Source of the DNA: Candidatus Methanophagales archaeon
GTDB taxonomy: Archaea; Halobacteriota; Syntropharchaeia; Alkanophagales; Methanospirareceae
Assembly (NCBI GenBank): GCA_021161765.1
Contig: JAGGZZ010000192.1
Span: 1 to 5,927, forward strand
DNA: 5,927 bases
Direction: 5' to 3'
Part shown: positions 5,294 through 5,927 of the stretch, in pieces
Layout of the letters: every line of letters starts with the position of its first letter
Position numbering within the stretch: the first letter of the stretch is position 1
The notes under the pieces: model-generated
The model's database searches: none
The model's input: only the letters and a program-made list of their open reading frames with translations
Told to the model about the DNA's origin: nothing
Program-made: the position numbers and the translations under genes

Positions 5294-5743
5294 CTAATAT
5301 AAATCCATAGGTAGTTTTATCTCTAATCTCTTCCCACCTTCCAGAAGTTCCTTAATGTTCAATAAATCCCCATCAAATGTTACCATTCTTTCTATCGAAT
5401 TTGAAAGGAAATTTGCCAATATCAAAGAATCTCTACCTCCTAATTCGTATTTTGCTCCTATCGCTAATCCTAATTTCGTGATTCTCTTTGTTTGATCCAA
5501 GAATAGCATTGTATCCAAATCTATGTAATCGCTCAGTGTATTTTTAGCATCTTCACGCTTCCATTTTTGTTTATAAACCAATGTATGGTAGGCTTCGTGA
5601 ATTATAGTTGGATTTACTGCATTATATCGGTGTTTCGCCAATATTTTTGTTTTAGAATTATCTGGATGCTCTTTATCCAAGAAAGCCACCAATACGTTCG
5701 TATCTACTCCCAGATACTCTTTATCTCTTTCGGTGTTGCCCAT
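5294..5743 (-). CDS. VapC-like PIN-domain ribonuclease toxin
   Basis: This 149-residue protein has the PIN fold expected of metal-dependent endoribonucleases, most of which are toxins that cleave tRNA or other RNA. The acidic active-site set is present: D14 in GVDTNVLVAFLD, E50 in IHEAYHTL, D105 in GGRDSLILA, and D124 in VTFDGDL (D126 is an alternative fourth ligand). The length fits VapC proteins (about 130-150). The ATG at 5743 lies 40 bases inside the end of the upstream antitoxin frame, a typical arrangement for translational coupling; GGGAG sits just upstream. Its 3' end is 21 bases from the mutS start, and that gap contains the mutS ribosome site. A TTTATATT tract at the very end of the gene could act as an internal promoter, though it would place the start beyond that ribosome site. 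The PIN call is firm; the VapC-type toxin role rests on context. Confidence 0.87.
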   Translation of the reverse strand: MGNTERDKEYLGVDTNVLVAFLDKEHPDNSKTKILAKHRYNAVNPTIIHEAYHTLVYKQKWKREDAKNTLSDYIDLDTMLFLDQTKRITKLGLAIGAKYELGGRDSLILANFLSNSIERMVTFDGDLLNIKELLEGGKRLEIKLPMDLY

Positions 5744-5859
5744 TCTGGTCTCCCGGTTCTTTTCACTTTTAAACCAAAGAAATCATCTATTTTTCTCTTT
5801 TTCTCTCTCTTCGGTCTTAATAAGGTTTTATCCTCCTTTTCTTCAATTGATATGAGCAT
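5704..5859 (-). CDS. Short putative antitoxin overlapping the PIN toxin
   Basis: A 51-residue frame begins at the ATG at 5857-5859 and ends with TAG at 5704-5706, overlapping the PIN gene by 40 bases in another frame. It has a good ribosome site, AAGGAGAG (5867-5874), seven bases upstream. The protein has an acidic start (SIEEKED), a very basic patch at 15-24 (RPKREKKRKI), then IDDFFGLKVKRTGRPEWATP. The DFFG followed by a lysine-rich strand resembles the toxin-binding tail of VapB-type antitoxins. The usual AbrB, MetJ/Arc or Phd DNA-binding domain is absent: only 23 residues precede the tail, so DNA binding, if any, must rely on the basic patch. Gene order, size and overlap support an antitoxin; the family is not recognised. 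Confidence 0.68.
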   Translation of the reverse strand: MLISIEEKEDKTLLRPKREKKRKIDDFFGLKVKRTGRPEWATPKEIKSIWE

Positions 5860-5866
5860 TCGTTTT

Positions 5867-5904
5867 CTCTCCTTCTAATTTTATAAGTGAGCACCACTAT
5901 AAAA
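5867..5904 (-). promoter_or_regulatory. Promoter of the antitoxin-toxin(-mutS) unit
   Basis: On the minus strand TTTTATAG (5897-5904) is a TATA-like box placed to start transcription near 5875, just ahead of the ribosome site AAGGAGAG (5867-5874). A second TATA-like word, TTATAAAA (5879-5886), would start transcription at the ATG and bypass the ribosome site, so the first is preferred. The remaining bases to the window end (5905-5927) show no recognisable feature. Confidence 0.45.
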
Positions 5905-5927
5905 TATGTGTGGAAAAGAAAAAAGGG

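Noticed and set aside
5567..5878. A 103-codon plus-strand hydrophobic frame over the TA genes
   Set aside because: It is antisense to the PIN and antitoxin frames; its hydrophobicity follows from the complement of Lys/Glu-rich codons.

Overview
The window looks archaeal, probably from a methanogen-related euryarchaeote of moderate GC content. The evidence is TATA-type boxes about 25 bases ahead of inferred start sites, purine-rich GGTGA/GAGG ribosome sites, frequent AGA/AGG/ATA codons, a short zinc-ribbon protein, an Lrp/AsnC regulator and an archaeal-style Hsp20. Lineages such as ANME-1 or Syntrophoarchaeia are guesses. There is no rRNA, tRNA, CRISPR array or transposase gene.

Layout, left to right. 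(1) Positions 1-138 hold regulatory DNA, including a perfect TGTGA-N6-TCACA palindrome and a TATA box, for a membrane-anchored chagasin-family cysteine-peptidase inhibitor (139-552, +). (2) A convergent gap (553-757) contains an open frame without a start codon, directly behind the Hsp20 stop and in the same frame, with an RX4H (HEPN-like) motif; it may be a gene remnant. (3) A small heat-shock protein (758-1414, -) and a small zinc-binding protein (1610-1870, +) diverge from a shared AT-rich promoter region; the second gene ends at a clear hairpin-plus-T terminator. (4) An Lrp/AsnC regulator rich in cysteines (2045-2497, +) has three copies of a CGGTTAA word around its promoter and a 9-base tandem repeat carrying two start codons. 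(5) A 160-base non-coding palindromic element (2510-2669) lies between the convergent lrp and mutS genes. It has 18-base imperfect terminal inverted repeats and three internal AT-rich hairpins with 3-base loops. (6) On the minus strand, a 51-residue putative antitoxin (5704-5859) overlaps a VapC-like PIN toxin (5294-5743) by 40 bases. Only 21 bases then separate the PIN gene from a full-length mutS (2672-5272), which suggests one toxin-antitoxin-mutS transcription unit.

The themes are protein quality control (sHSP, peptidase inhibitor), transcriptional control (Lrp, zinc protein) and genome maintenance (MutS) coupled to a toxin-antitoxin pair. The features most worth a second look are the mutS-linked toxin-antitoxin pair with its unusual short antitoxin, the 160-base palindromic element, and the HEPN-like remnant. 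Nothing in the window proves a wholly new system.
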